Part shown: positions 6,962 through 13,700 of the stretch, piece after piece
How the letters are laid out: each line of letters starts with the position of its first letter
Position numbering within the stretch: position 1 is the stretch's first letter
Assembly (NCBI GenBank): GCA_028703545.1
Contig: JAQVMR010000007.1
Coordinates: forward strand, 9,904-27,111
Source of the DNA: Patescibacteria group bacterium
GTDB lineage: Bacteria > Patescibacteriota > Patescibacteriia > UBA1558 > S5-K13
Direction: 5' to 3'
DNA: 17,208 nucleotides
Notes under the pieces: generated by a model
What the model saw: the letters and a program-made list of their open reading frames with translations, nothing else
What the model was told of the DNA's origin: nothing
Databases searched by the model: none
Program-made: the position numbers and the translations under genes

Positions 6962-7236
6962 GGGGTGCAATGTTTACCAAACACACACCCCTAACCTTTC
7001 AATATAGATATGGCATTACCTATATTGTTCTGATACAATTTTTTCGACGTGTATCCGTCTATAAACATTTAACGGATGTCTACACCGATAAAGATTACAT
7101 ACTATACTAGAGTCTTTTATACCCTACTAGCATAGGCAGACGAAGCTCTTAACCTCTTGGAGCTGAATAAATTCAGCCACGCTAATCTGCACCTAACCGC
7201 ATCTCTCTCACCTTTTTGAGATCTGATCAGCGGTTC
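6962..7236 (-). ncRNA. Large folded non-coding RNA ending at the hammerhead; class unknown
   Basis: The gap between the genes at 6866 and 7251 (384 bases) has no convincing ORF but is packed with helices. Listed 5' to 3' on the minus strand: AACCGC/GCGGTT (7235-7230 with 7200-7195) around ATCTC/GAGAT; GCAGA/TCTGC (7190-7186 with 7140-7136) enclosing GCTGAA/TTCAGC (7177-7162); an 8-bp stem at 7134-7127 with 7110-7103 (one G-U); GTGT plus ATCCGT with their partners (7085-7049); CAATATAG/CTATATTG (7027-7020 with 7007-7000); and GGGGTG/CACCCC (6991-6986 with 6967-6962) enclosing TGTTT/AAACA. The folded part starts 15 bases after the stop codon of the upstream gene and ends one base before hammerhead stem III. 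No tmRNA, RNase P or group I core motif is seen. Confidence 0.6.
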
Positions 7237-7250
7237 CACCGGGGATATTG

Positions 7251-7685
7251 TTACCAGGCCCAGTTGTCGCAATCGACAACTTTCTGGGAAACATCCGCCA
7301 CCCGAGCTGTCTCAGGTGTTGCGTTAAAAGCAACAACCTTTGGAAACTCAGAGCGAATGCCCATCTCTTTCATGGCACCAATAACCATGAAGGGGACCAG
7401 CACAATGTCCGCCTTCTCTGAGAGTTCCCTCAAGAGAGAGAGAACTTCATTAGAGAGTCTCTGAGTTGACTCAGTCGCCCGAAAAGGCGAGTCCTGAACA
7501 ACCCTGAACTCTCTGTCGACCCTCAAAGCCTTCAGGAATTCTTGAGGAAAATCCTCGGAAATTCCTTCGAACTTTGATCCGTCGGAGAAGGAGAAGCTGT
7601 GCTTGCTGGTAACAACAACCACTAAACCGTTTACCAACCTGTGGATTGGAAAAACGATCCCGGTGGATGTTGTTAAAGAAAGCAT
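7251..7685 (-). CDS. Hypothetical protein, 144 aa, strong SD
   Basis: The start is set by a near-perfect SD (AAAAGGAGG) four bases before the ATG. No family is recognised. The N-terminal third looks beta-rich (STGIVFPIH, GLVVVVTS). Residues 70-90 are a charged helix. The segment ADIVLVPFMVIGAMKEMG, followed by FPKVVAFNATPE, reads like a beta-alpha-beta unit of a Rossmann-like fold. The C-terminus is short and aromatic (DNWAW). No membrane segment or signal peptide is seen. GC is clearly higher than in the operon downstream. It lies between a leader region with mini-ORFs (7686-8140) and the folded RNA that begins 15 bases past its stop codon, so all three may share a transcript. Function unknown. 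Confidence 0.8.
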   Translation of the reverse strand: MLSLTTSTGIVFPIHRLVNGLVVVVTSKHSFSFSDGSKFEGISEDFPQEFLKALRVDREFRVVQDSPFRATESTQRLSNEVLSLLRELSEKADIVLVPFMVIGAMKEMGIRSEFPKVVAFNATPETARVADVSQKVVDCDNWAW

Positions 7686-7796
7686 TTTGCCTCCTTTTTT
7701 CTAAGATTACTCTTCTTATAACTCCTCTTAGTAGAAATCATAATGTTTGTAGTGTTTTTACCACATCTAGGACTATTGAGAAAAATCTCGTCCCAA

Positions 7797-7820
7797 CATT
7801 TGCTAATGCCATAGCAAATG
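7797..7820. repeat. 9-bp perfect hairpin in the leader of the 7251-7685 gene
   Basis: CATTTGCTA and TAGCAAATG flank a six-base loop. It is one of a series of hairpins in the untranslated stretch 7686-7894, which has no ATG-initiated ORF of useful length. A run of T/A follows on the plus strand, so it could also stop stray plus-strand transcription. Confidence 0.5.
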
Positions 7821-7862
7821 GAAAATATTTTTTTAAAGTCAGGATCTTTTCTAACTGACTCG

Positions 7863-7919
7863 GTTATTCACCACTTCTTATGACTAAAAATTAATTAATC
7901 AGAAAAAGTGGTGAATAAC
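7863..7919 (-). promoter_or_regulatory. 14-bp perfect hairpin overlapping the 14-codon mini-ORF
   Basis: GTTATTCACCACTT and AAGTGGTGAATAAC pair perfectly. On the minus strand the 5' arm (7919-7906) is coding sequence of the mini-ORF at 7895-7939, and its stop codon (7897-7895) falls in the loop. A ribosome on the mini-ORF would melt the stem, which is the geometry of leader-peptide control. No clear U-tract follows, so any switch would more likely act on mRNA stability or on the next start site. Confidence 0.5.
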
Positions 7920-7939
7920 ACATTAAAAACTTTTTTCAT
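7895..7939 (-). CDS. 14-codon mini-ORF with a strong SD (possible leader peptide)
   Basis: Encodes MKKVFNVLFTTFSD. The SD TTAGGAGG lies four bases before the ATG and is as good as those of the real genes nearby. Its 3' half forms one arm of a 14-bp hairpin and its stop codon is in the loop. It lies 210 bases upstream of the gene at 7251-7685 on the same strand. It may be a leader peptide or a small protein. The same frame stays open for a further stretch after two stop codons, so it could also be the remnant of a degraded gene. Confidence 0.5.
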   Translation of the reverse strand: MKKVFNVLFTTFSD

Positions 7940-8006
7940 AATTCCTCCTAATATTTATATTCCTCAATATCAAATTACTATCTTTCAATAACAATCTGAT
8001 TAAAGG

Positions 8007-8038
8007 GGGGAAGCTGACTTACCAAGTCAAGCTTCCCC
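8007..8038 (-). promoter_or_regulatory. GC-rich hairpin whose loop contains a mini-ORF stop codon
   Basis: GGGGAAGC pairs with GCTTCCCC and TGACTT with AAGTCA, with one bulged base and a three-base loop. This is the strongest stem in the stretch 7686-8226. On the minus strand its 5' arm is the end of the 18-codon ORF at 8019-8075, and the TAA (8021-8019) sits across the loop. No U-tract follows, so it is not a standard terminator. Confidence 0.6.
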
Positions 8039-8075
8039 AAAACCTTTTGCCAACCGGATCGGGTATTTGTGTCAT
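8019..8075 (-). CDS. 18-codon mini-ORF ending in a hairpin loop (possible leader peptide)
   Basis: Encodes MTQIPDPVGKRFWGSLTW. No good SD is present (only a G-run, GGGGGC, upstream). Its last codons form the 5' arm of the hairpin at 8007-8038 and its stop codon is in the loop, as for the mini-ORF at 7895-7939. Trp codons at positions 13 and 18 lie inside the hairpin arm. No tryptophan gene is near, so amino-acid attenuation is not supported by context. Confidence 0.3.
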   Translation of the reverse strand: MTQIPDPVGKRFWGSLTW

Positions 8076-8122
8076 AGCGCCCCCGAAAGATATAGACCTG
8101 GCAAGTCATATACCTCAGGCGC

Positions 8123-8140
8123 TTAAATAAAAACTTTCAT
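8123..8140 (-). CDS. 5-codon mini-ORF (MKVFI) with an SD overlapped by a hairpin
   Basis: ATG to TAA preceded by AAAGGAG. A GAAA-capped perfect 8-bp stem (TTTCCTGA with TCAGGAAA, 8149-8168) ends directly on the SD and could mask it. Its MKVF start resembles the MKKVF of the mini-ORF at 7939. The peptide itself is unlikely to be functional; a ribosome-loading or leader site is more likely, if it is used at all. Confidence 0.25.
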   Translation of the reverse strand: MKVFI

Positions 8141-8148
8141 TTCTTCTC

Positions 8149-8168
8149 CTTTCCTGATTTCTCAGGAA
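8149..8168 (-). promoter_or_regulatory. GNRA-capped 8-bp hairpin next to an SD
   Basis: On the minus strand TTTCCTGA, loop GAAA, TCAGGAAA; the 3' arm runs into GGAG, the SD of the mini-ORF at 8123-8140. It lies in the intercistronic gap after the gene at 8227-8967. A further 6-bp hairpin (AGTCAG/CTGACT, about 8195-8216) lies just after that gene's stop codon. Confidence 0.5.
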
Positions 8169-8226
8169 AAAATATTCCGCTAGTTTTTGTTTATAGTCAG
8201 ATGCTGCAAACTGACTTTTCCCGGCA

Positions 8227-8967
8227 CTAATCCTTCACAAGGATTTCTACCACCTCCGGAGCATCAAGTTCTCTGGAGGACTCCTCGATAGGGTCGATGG
8301 GGTCCTCGGAGGGCTCATCGGAAGGCTCGACAGCAGTTTTGGGCCAGCGTATCAAAACACAGGTCCAGACCTGTTTATTCAGAAACATGGCCGGGAGGAG
8401 GTGTTCTGGGATTTCGAGGAACCCAGCTATCTCCTCGATTATAAAAAATAGGCGACGGCAGTAACAACCCTGAGCTTTGTACTCCGCGAAAGGGAATGCA
8501 TCATCCAGCCCGCCCTGGACAAAGACAAGCAACTCGTCTTGTCCTCGAAATGTCGGGATAGACAAGGTTATGTAGGGAGACCATTCCTCCCTTTCGTACT
8601 TGTCATACCCCGTGATCCCATAGGAAAACTTCTTGTCTGACCTGCAATGGTCCATCCAGAGGTTGAATACGCAACTCCCGTCACATATTTGCAGAGACTT
8701 AAATGTCGTTCCAATGCCAGCAAAGTATGGGGTTTTGCGCATATAGCTACCGTTTATGACAGCTAAATTATGTCTGTAGGCCATTTTTTGAGGTGGGGGT
8801 GTAAATCCAAAATCCCATATGACAGACTCCACAGACCCCCCTTCAAGTTCCCAACGGGCGGGACACTGATTTGTCCTGCATCGTCCAGCCCGCCCTGTGG
8901 TTGTTCTCCAAATTTCCATGGGCTGCCCACATATAGGGCAATAATTAGGATCATAAATGTTTTTCAT
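8227..8967 (-). CDS. Zinc-ribbon-headed hypothetical protein, 246 aa
   Basis: The start is taken at the ATG at 8967 because AAGGAG lies six bases upstream; an in-frame ATG at 9021 would add 18 residues but has no SD. The N-terminus carries a zinc-ribbon-like set, C10-P-I-C13 and C30-x4-C35. The middle has further cysteines and many aromatic residues. The last 35 residues are very acidic and Pro/Ser-rich (PSDEPSEDPIDPIEESS) and probably disordered. No enzyme motif, signal peptide or membrane segment is seen. GC is much higher than in neighbouring housekeeping genes. It follows a 700-base structured leader starting near 9671 and precedes the gene at 7251 on the same strand. Function unknown; the zinc head hints at binding nucleic acid or protein. 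Confidence 0.82.
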   Translation of the reverse strand: MKNIYDPNYCPICGQPMEIWRTTTGRAGRCRTNQCPARWELEGGSVESVIWDFGFTPPPQKMAYRHNLAVINGSYMRKTPYFAGIGTTFKSLQICDGSCVFNLWMDHCRSDKKFSYGITGYDKYEREEWSPYITLSIPTFRGQDELLVFVQGGLDDAFPFAEYKAQGCYCRRLFFIIEEIAGFLEIPEHLLPAMFLNKQVWTCVLIRWPKTAVEPSDEPSEDPIDPIEESSRELDAPEVVEILVKD

Positions 8968-9021
8968 GTTATCTCCTTGTTTTTTTCTGTTTTGGAATTT
9001 TTTTAAACCAAGCCAGTACAA

Positions 9022-9039
9022 AGCTAAGAAAACTTAGCT
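9022..9039 (-). repeat. 7-bp perfect hairpin just upstream of the 8227-8967 gene
   Basis: AGCTAAG and CTTAGCT around an A4 loop (T4 on the minus strand), extendable by a few pairs (TACA with TGTA). It lies about 55 bases before the start codon at 8967. Confidence 0.5.
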
Positions 9040-9070
9040 GTATATTCTGATCTGGTTTTATTTTTTTCTT

Positions 9071-9186
9071 TATATAGTAACCAAGTTAGCGCAGAAGCAA
9101 TATTTTAAGCTCGAGTTATTTTTTATAGCTTTTTGCTTCTGCTGAAAATTATTCAGCACATTTTGCGCTAAATCGGTTACTATATA
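9071..9186 (-). ncRNA. Three-way-junction RNA structure in the leader of the 8227-8967 gene
   Basis: Outer helix TATATAGTAACC (9071-9082) with GGTTACTATATA (9175-9186), 12 bp perfect. It continues after a small internal loop as TTAGCGC (9086-9092) with GCGCTAA (9165-9171). Inside lie two arms: AGAAGCAA/TTGCTTCT (9093-9100 with 9133-9140), extended by AAGCT/AGCTT, and the hairpin GCTGAA/TTCAGC (9141-9157). Nested complementarity of this extent in a gene-free stretch points to a structured RNA. The minus strand is inferred from the upstream promoter and downstream gene. It matches no riboswitch known to me; a mobile-element end is an alternative, but no transposase or direct repeat is seen. Confidence 0.55.
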
Positions 9187-9214
9187 TTTATCAAAGAACT
9201 ATTTATTTTTACTC

Positions 9215-9244
9215 CAGGGCCAAGACAAGCTACTATTGGCCCTG
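9215..9244. repeat. 9-bp perfect GC-rich hairpin
   Basis: CAGGGCCAA (9215-9223) and TTGGCCCTG (9236-9244) around a 12-base loop. Part of the folded leader 9022-9671. No U-tract on either strand that would make it a terminator. Confidence 0.6.
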
Positions 9245-9272
9245 TTTCAAATTTGTTTTCAAAACATTTCCC

Positions 9273-9302
9273 TAAAATAAAATCCCGTTTTTAGTTCGGG
9301 AT
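9273..9302 (-). terminator. Attenuator-like hairpin inside the long leader
   Basis: On the minus strand ATCCCG pairs with CGGGAT (9302-9297 with 9287-9282) and is followed by TTTTATTTT. It would stop transcription from the promoter at 9678-9706 about 400 bases after the start and 300 bases before the gene at 8967, so readthrough would be needed for that gene. Confidence 0.5.
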
Positions 9303-9365
9303 ATCTTTGTAAGGAAATTCCTGAGAGCAAAAGGTGGTTAATCTTTTACTTCCCAGCCGATCTCC

Positions 9366-9407
9366 TTAAAAAGACATCGGTTGATGTGACTCTCTTTCAA
9401 CGGTCAT
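9366..9407 (-). CDS. 13-codon mini-ORF ending in a hairpin loop
   Basis: Encodes MTVERESHQPMSF, preceded by AAAAGGA three bases before the ATG. Its stop codon lies in the loop between CCGAT and ATCGG. It is one of four mini-ORFs in this region with the same stop-in-loop geometry. Could be a leader peptide or chance. Confidence 0.3.
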   Translation of the reverse strand: MTVERESHQPMSF

Positions 9408-9450
9408 AAATCCTTTTATTAGAATTTAATGACACATATCTACTTGAAAG

Positions 9451-9526
9451 AATACTGATTATCAAGTTTGTTCGCGAAACTTGTCAGTATTTGATCCATT
9501 TTTTAGGATCTCTCCATCTTACGAAC
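9451..9526 (-). ncRNA. Long hairpin with a possible loop pseudoknot
   Basis: AATACTGA/TCAGTATT (9451-9458 with 9484-9491) and CAAGTTT/AAACTTG (9463-9469 with 9477-9483) form a 15-bp stem with a 4-base bulge. The loop GTTCGCG (9470-9476) contains GTTCG, complementary to CGAAC at 9522-9526, which would make a pseudoknot. A short hairpin GATCC/GGATC lies between. No known riboswitch is recognised. Confidence 0.5.
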
Positions 9527-9592
9527 AAGCGGATCTGGTTTCTTAACTAGACAAGCTTCATTAAAATTCCAGACACTGCTTATTTGTGCCAT
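9503..9592 (-). CDS. 29-codon mini-ORF near the start of the long leader
   Basis: Begins MAQISSVWNF and ends VRKMERS. It is the first ATG-started ORF of this size after the promoter at 9678-9706. The AAAGAG before the ATG is too close to be a good SD. Its stop codon lies in the loop of the hairpin GATCC/GGATC. It could be a small protein, a leader peptide or chance. Confidence 0.3.
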   Translation of the reverse strand: MAQISSVWNFNEACLVKKPDPLVRKMERS

Positions 9593-9677
9593 CTCTTTAG
9601 ATGCTTGATCTATTGAGATAGCTTTTTATGTATTTTTTAAAGTTCTTCCTTTGTTGAGAATTTTTTGTCTTCTTCTC

Positions 9678-9706
9678 ATCATAGCATATCTAATTTTATT
9701 TGTCAA
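9678..9706 (-). promoter_or_regulatory. Consensus sigma70-type promoter for the minus-strand leader
   Basis: On the minus strand TTGACA (9706-9701), a 17-base spacer, and TATGAT (9683-9678): a perfect -35 and a 5/6 -10. Start expected near 9671. It fires into the folded, gene-poor stretch 9022-9671 and then the gene at 8227-8967. Upstream of it (9707-9845) the sequence is almost pure A/T, with one 9-bp hairpin (ACAGTATTT/AAATACTGT, 9716-9739). Confidence 0.75.
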
Positions 9707-9845
9707 TAGCTGATGACAGTATTTATATAGAAATACTGTAAAATGCTTATTTTATAATATTTTTTAACATATTAAATATATAAATAATTGTCATAATTTA
9801 ATGATATATATTCATAAACTTATATATTATTTTTGTCAAATTTAC

Positions 9846-9874
9846 TTGATAATATCTTCTAAATATGATATAAT
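9846..9874 (+). promoter_or_regulatory. Consensus promoter of the TrmB-type regulator
   Basis: TTGATA (9846-9851), a 17-base spacer, and TATAAT (9869-9874). Start near 9881, giving a leader of about 90 bases. That leader holds a small AACCC/GGGTT hairpin (about 9885-9904), a DnaA-box-like nonamer (9919-9927) and the 19-bp palindrome at 9930-9970. Confidence 0.75.
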
Positions 9875-9918
9875 ATACATATAAACCCATAAATAAAGGG
9901 TTTTATAACAATTAAAAG

Positions 9919-9927
9919 TTATCCACA
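9919..9927 (+). promoter_or_regulatory. Single DnaA-box match
   Basis: TTATCCACA is a perfect match to the DnaA-box consensus TTATNCACA. It lies between the promoter and start of the regulator gene, beside an A/T-rich stretch (9720-9915). Only one box is seen, so an origin is not supported; it may be chance or a DnaA-responsive control site. Confidence 0.3.
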
Positions 9928-9929
9928 GG

Positions 9930-9970
9930 TATTCCCACACATAGGGTGGGACACCCTATGTGTGGGAATA
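9930..9970 (+). promoter_or_regulatory. 19-bp perfect palindrome abutting the regulator's start codon
   Basis: TATTCCCACACATAGGGTG, a GGA spacer, then the exact reverse complement CACCCTATGTGTGGGAATA, ending two bases before the ATG at 9973. As DNA it is a large operator that a dimeric regulator could bind, perhaps autoregulation by the TrmB-type protein. As RNA it is a very stable hairpin that would bury the only SD-like bases (GGGA) and occlude the start. Which of these applies cannot be told from sequence. Confidence 0.8.
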
Positions 9971-9972
9971 AT

Positions 9973-10725
9973 ATGCACAAAGATCTCCTTATAGAGCTGG
10001 GACTCTCCCAAAATGAAGCTATTGTATATGAATATTTACTTACAAATGGAAAATCAATAGCTGGCGATATAATTAAAAAAACCCCAATAAAAAGGGGTGT
10101 TATATATAACGCTCTCTCAGATTTGAGCAAAAAAGGTCTCATAAAACAGGGAAAAACTGGAAAAATCCTAAGTTTTCTACCAAATCATCCAGATAAATTA
10201 AGAGATTATATAGAAAAACGCGAAAAAGAGCTTCAAAAAGCCCAAATATCTCTTGAATCTCAAATGCCAATGCTGCTTTCAAGTTTTAATATGGTCTCTA
10301 ATCAACCAGGTGTTAGAATTTACGAAGGCAAAGATGGTCTTGCAAAAGTATTAAATGATTCCCTATCATCAAAAACAGAAATCCTCACTTATGCAGATAT
10401 ATATGGAATGGAAAAATATTTAGGTCGTGCAAATGATAAATATGTAGAAAAAAGAAAAGAGCTAAACATAAAAAAAAGAGGAATTGTTCCGGACACCGAG
10501 TACGCAAGAAAATATTTAACAAATTACGATAAATCTGTTACCGATATTAAATTTATTGATGCAAAAAAATATCCATTCTCGCTAGAGATGGAAATTTATG
10601 ATAACAAAATTTCTTTTATGACATTTTCGGAGAAAAAATTAATAGGAGTAGTCATAGAAAATGAAGAAATTTACAAAACACAGAAGTCTATATTTGAAAT
10701 TATTTGGGACAATGCTATAGAATAA
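9973..10725 (+). CDS. TrmB-family transcriptional regulator, 250 aa
   Basis: The first 70 residues form a winged helix-turn-helix typical of TrmB: LGLSQNEAIVYEYLL (9-23), then SIAGDIIKKTPIKRGVIYNALSDLSKKGLI (28-57, including the recognition helix) and a wing (KQGKTGKILSFLP, 58-70). A charged helix (73-97) leads to a C-terminal domain (113-250, from VRIYEGKDGLAKVL) like the effector or oligomerisation half of this family. The ATG at 9973 is chosen because the in-frame GTG at 9946 lies inside the palindrome and would add nine unrelated residues. It is a cytoplasmic DNA-binding protein, often a regulator of sugar or central metabolism in archaea; the ligand here is unknown. The gene is monocistronic and convergent with the 1191-aa gene. 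The palindrome at its start suggests autoregulation. Confidence 0.9.
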   Translation: MHKDLLIELGLSQNEAIVYEYLLTNGKSIAGDIIKKTPIKRGVIYNALSDLSKKGLIKQGKTGKILSFLPNHPDKLRDYIEKREKELQKAQISLESQMPMLLSSFNMVSNQPGVRIYEGKDGLAKVLNDSLSSKTEILTYADIYGMEKYLGRANDKYVEKRKELNIKKRGIVPDTEYARKYLTNYDKSVTDIKFIDAKKYPFSLEMEIYDNKISFMTFSEKKLIGVVIENEEIYKTQKSIFEIIWDNAIE

Positions 10726-10738
10726 TTTAAATTATAAT

Positions 10739-10757
10739 AGCTTATGAATTATAAGCT
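10739..10757. terminator. Hairpin between convergent genes
   Basis: AGCTTAT and ATAAGCT around GAATT, a 7-bp stem 14 bases after the regulator's stop codon and overlapping the last codons of the 1191-aa gene. T-rich sequence follows on the plus side. The stem has low GC, so it is a weak terminator, perhaps acting on both genes. Confidence 0.45.
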
Positions 10758-13700
10758 TTATTTACAATATTTTTTTGAATAAACAATAGTGCATCTATTG
10801 GGGAATTAATATTTTTGAAATCTTTCAAAAATCTATTTTTTGCTTCATCTTTGTTGTCTGATGTTGCTATATAATAATTTATCAAAATTGGCTTTATAAC
10901 TTTTTCAAAATACTCAATTTGTAATTTGCTACTTAAAACGGAAAACTTTGCTATCGATGCCTCTGGATTAGCAAGAACTTGATTTGAATAAATCCAATCT
11001 TGTCTATTACCAACATAGGAACTATAAAATTCTCTAAAACCAGATTTCTCTTCTTGTTCCTCTGATTTTAATTCAAAGCTCATCCCTGTGATAGATGTTG
11101 GATAATAAAATTCTGGAATGTTACTAGTATCAAACCAGTTTTGAGTTTTTATTTTTTCTCCACAATCTAAATATTCAGAAGCTATTCTATCCTGGCTGAT
11201 ATTAAACAATTTTGATTTATAAAACCTATTTAAATATCTATTTACATTCGATAATTCGGGATTGGAATCTAAATATTTTTGCAATTCATCTTTGGCGTCA
11301 GACAATTGTTTGTATAATAAATCTAATTTAACAGTTAATTCTGCTAATAAATTATTGTTTGACGAAATTTTTGATCTTTTAGTTTCAATTTGACTATCTA
11401 TTATATTGTTTCTTTCTATAAAATTAGATTGTCTATTTTTTTCTCTTATTTTCAATTGTATTCCATTTTCCAAATCAAAATTAGAGAGATTTATTTTCTT
11501 TATTTCACGCTCAATCCCATTTGCCGCAAGACTAAAATTATTAATTTCTACTAAACAATCTCTGTATTTTTCATCATCTAAATAAGAAATATAGGCAGCT
11601 AAATTCATAAGATGGTTTTCAATGCCATATTCTTTGTTATGACTATTTTTTAATAAACGAATCACAGATTCTTTGTTTTGTTCCAATAATTTGTAGACAC
11701 TTAATATTTTCGCCAAAACATCATATCTAAATTCTTTTTCATGACTTATTTTCAAACCATTTTTTGACAATATTATAGCCACTTCTTCTTTTGCATACTC
11801 AGAAAGCTTTGAGATTAATTCTTGTTCTGATAATCCAGGATTTGCTTCTTTTGCTTTTTTTATAACACTTTCTTCCACTATAGAATTAAATGTCTTGGCT
11901 ACTCCATTATTATTTTTATTCAAATCATTTAAATATTTTAATTCTTCCGAAAAACTCAAATCATGTTCTTTTGGATATTTTGATATGTCTATTCCCAAAT
12001 CAAATGCTTCTTTGTATGTATTATAAAATTGCTTATCGCGAGAACCCATTTCCTCAGCAACTGTTTTGGGATCGCGACCAATAAATCCAATTGGAAATGT
12101 TAGCCCATTATTGTAAAGAACTTCATAATTTGTTTTCTGTATACTATCAACGATTACAAGCTCTGAATCTTTTTTCTGATTATTAAGCCAAAAAATATAA
12201 GCAAGTGAATCTATCGGTTTTTCTATTCCTTCAATGGGCCTACTTGTTATACCAACCGGTAAATAAACATTCTTGTCTGTATCAGGAATCTCTGGCGAAT
12301 AATCAAATATTTCCCTAGAAACACCTTCTCTGAAATTTTTTGGCAAAACAACATTTTCCCTTTCAAACAATAAATTAATTATTTTTTCTTTTGCATTTTG
12401 AATTAATATGTCTTTTTTTCCTTCATTTACATCGTCTGTTCCATAAGTTTTTTCTATTTTTTCTAAATCATCTAGTGATATTTTCAATAACTCAAGTATT
12501 TGTAATTTCTGTTTGGATATATTATCAAAATCATTTAAAATTTCTTCTATTGAAATTTTTAATTCATATTCTGTTTTTTCTTCCAGTAATTTAAGGTAGA
12601 GATTATTAAGTTGATCTGAAGAAGCTTCTAATAATTTTGTTCTCAATTCTCTTTCGTTAAAATCTTGTTTATCATACTTTTGAAAAAAAGATCTCGCATT
12701 CTCAACAATTTCATCTACCAAAGATATAGTATTTGCATATTTTTCAAAAATGTTCTTCCTAAAATTTTCGTCTAGAACTTTTTTATCTAATAATTCCCCT
12801 ATTTCTAATATTATTTTGGAGTTTTGTGGGTCATGTTCACAACTCAAAAATGTTCTAAGACCATCAAAAACATAATTTTTCGCAAAACCAAATAACTTAT
12901 TTCTATTTTTATCAAGCTCATAATAAGCACTACAGAACCATTGTTGTTCTTTCCAAGATAGATTATGTATTCCTATGTTACTATTTTCCAGAAACTCTCT
13001 GCCAATTCTACTAATAAAACCATAATTACCAATTGTTGAAATCCTCTTATAATAATTCTCTTGAGACTCCCCTTGTTTTGGTGGATTCTCTTTTGTTATG
13101 TCCCATTTTCTTATAAGCTCATTCATTCTGTCTTTATTAACCGTGATTCTAGCATTTGCTTGTTTTACAGAAAGATTTGGAAACTTTCTTAAAACTTCCT
13201 GTCTTAAAAATTCTTTTTCATCTTCACTTATTAATTCAAATGTATATTTTAAAACCTCGCTTCCCCCAATGCTTTCAACAATTCCAGCGTTTTTATCATC
13301 CAAAACAACAACTCTAATATCCTTAAAATCTCTTTCATCTAAAACCCCGTCTTTACTTTTATATACAAATTTATCTCTCCCTATATAATATTTAGCACTA
13401 TCCATACTGACATAAAAAGCTCCTTTTGATTTATACTCAAATTCTTTTCTAATTAATTCTCCTGAATACTGCTGTGTATTTATATAAAAATCTTCTATCT
13501 TTAATATGTTTAGTTTAAAAAGATTTGGACATCTATTTAATAAATTTTGCGTATTAAATACAACTCTTGAACTCTCATTATTTCTGATAGCCGTCAAATT
13601 AAACTTAACATATTTATTCTTACTTTGGTCCCAAATTAATAATTCTCCCTTTTCACTTCTTCGTGCCTTAAATTTTCCAAAAATTCTTTGAAAAGCTCTA

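Noticed and set aside
6962..7250. tmRNA, RNase P RNA or group I intron
   Set aside because: No tRNA-like ends with a T-loop, no tag ORF with a resume codon, no P4 motif and no group I core sequences were found on either strand.
7686..7939. A single recoded or degraded gene reading from the mini-ORF at 7939 through two stops into a long open frame
   Set aside because: It needs read-through of both TAA and TGA; the open part has no usable start and no recognisable family. A pseudogene remains possible but is not supported enough to call.
8041..8130. A tRNA-like fold around the GGCGCT/AGCGCC stem
   Set aside because: No T-loop, no anticodon arm and no CCA-like acceptor geometry.
8968..9021. 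Longer start of the zinc-ribbon gene at 9021
   Set aside because: The ATG at 8967 has a strong SD; the upstream one has none.
9701..9750. A second hammerhead core on the plus strand (CTGATGA followed by a 9-bp stem)
   Set aside because: The stem is followed by TAAA rather than GAAA, and no stem I or stem III can be formed around it.
9720..9970. Replication origin (A/T-rich stretch with a DnaA box)
   Set aside because: Only one consensus DnaA box is present, there is no cluster, and no dnaA or dnaN gene is near.
9946..9972. GTG at 9946 as the regulator start
   Set aside because: It lies inside the 19-bp palindrome and adds residues not expected before the winged helix; the ATG at 9973 fits the family.
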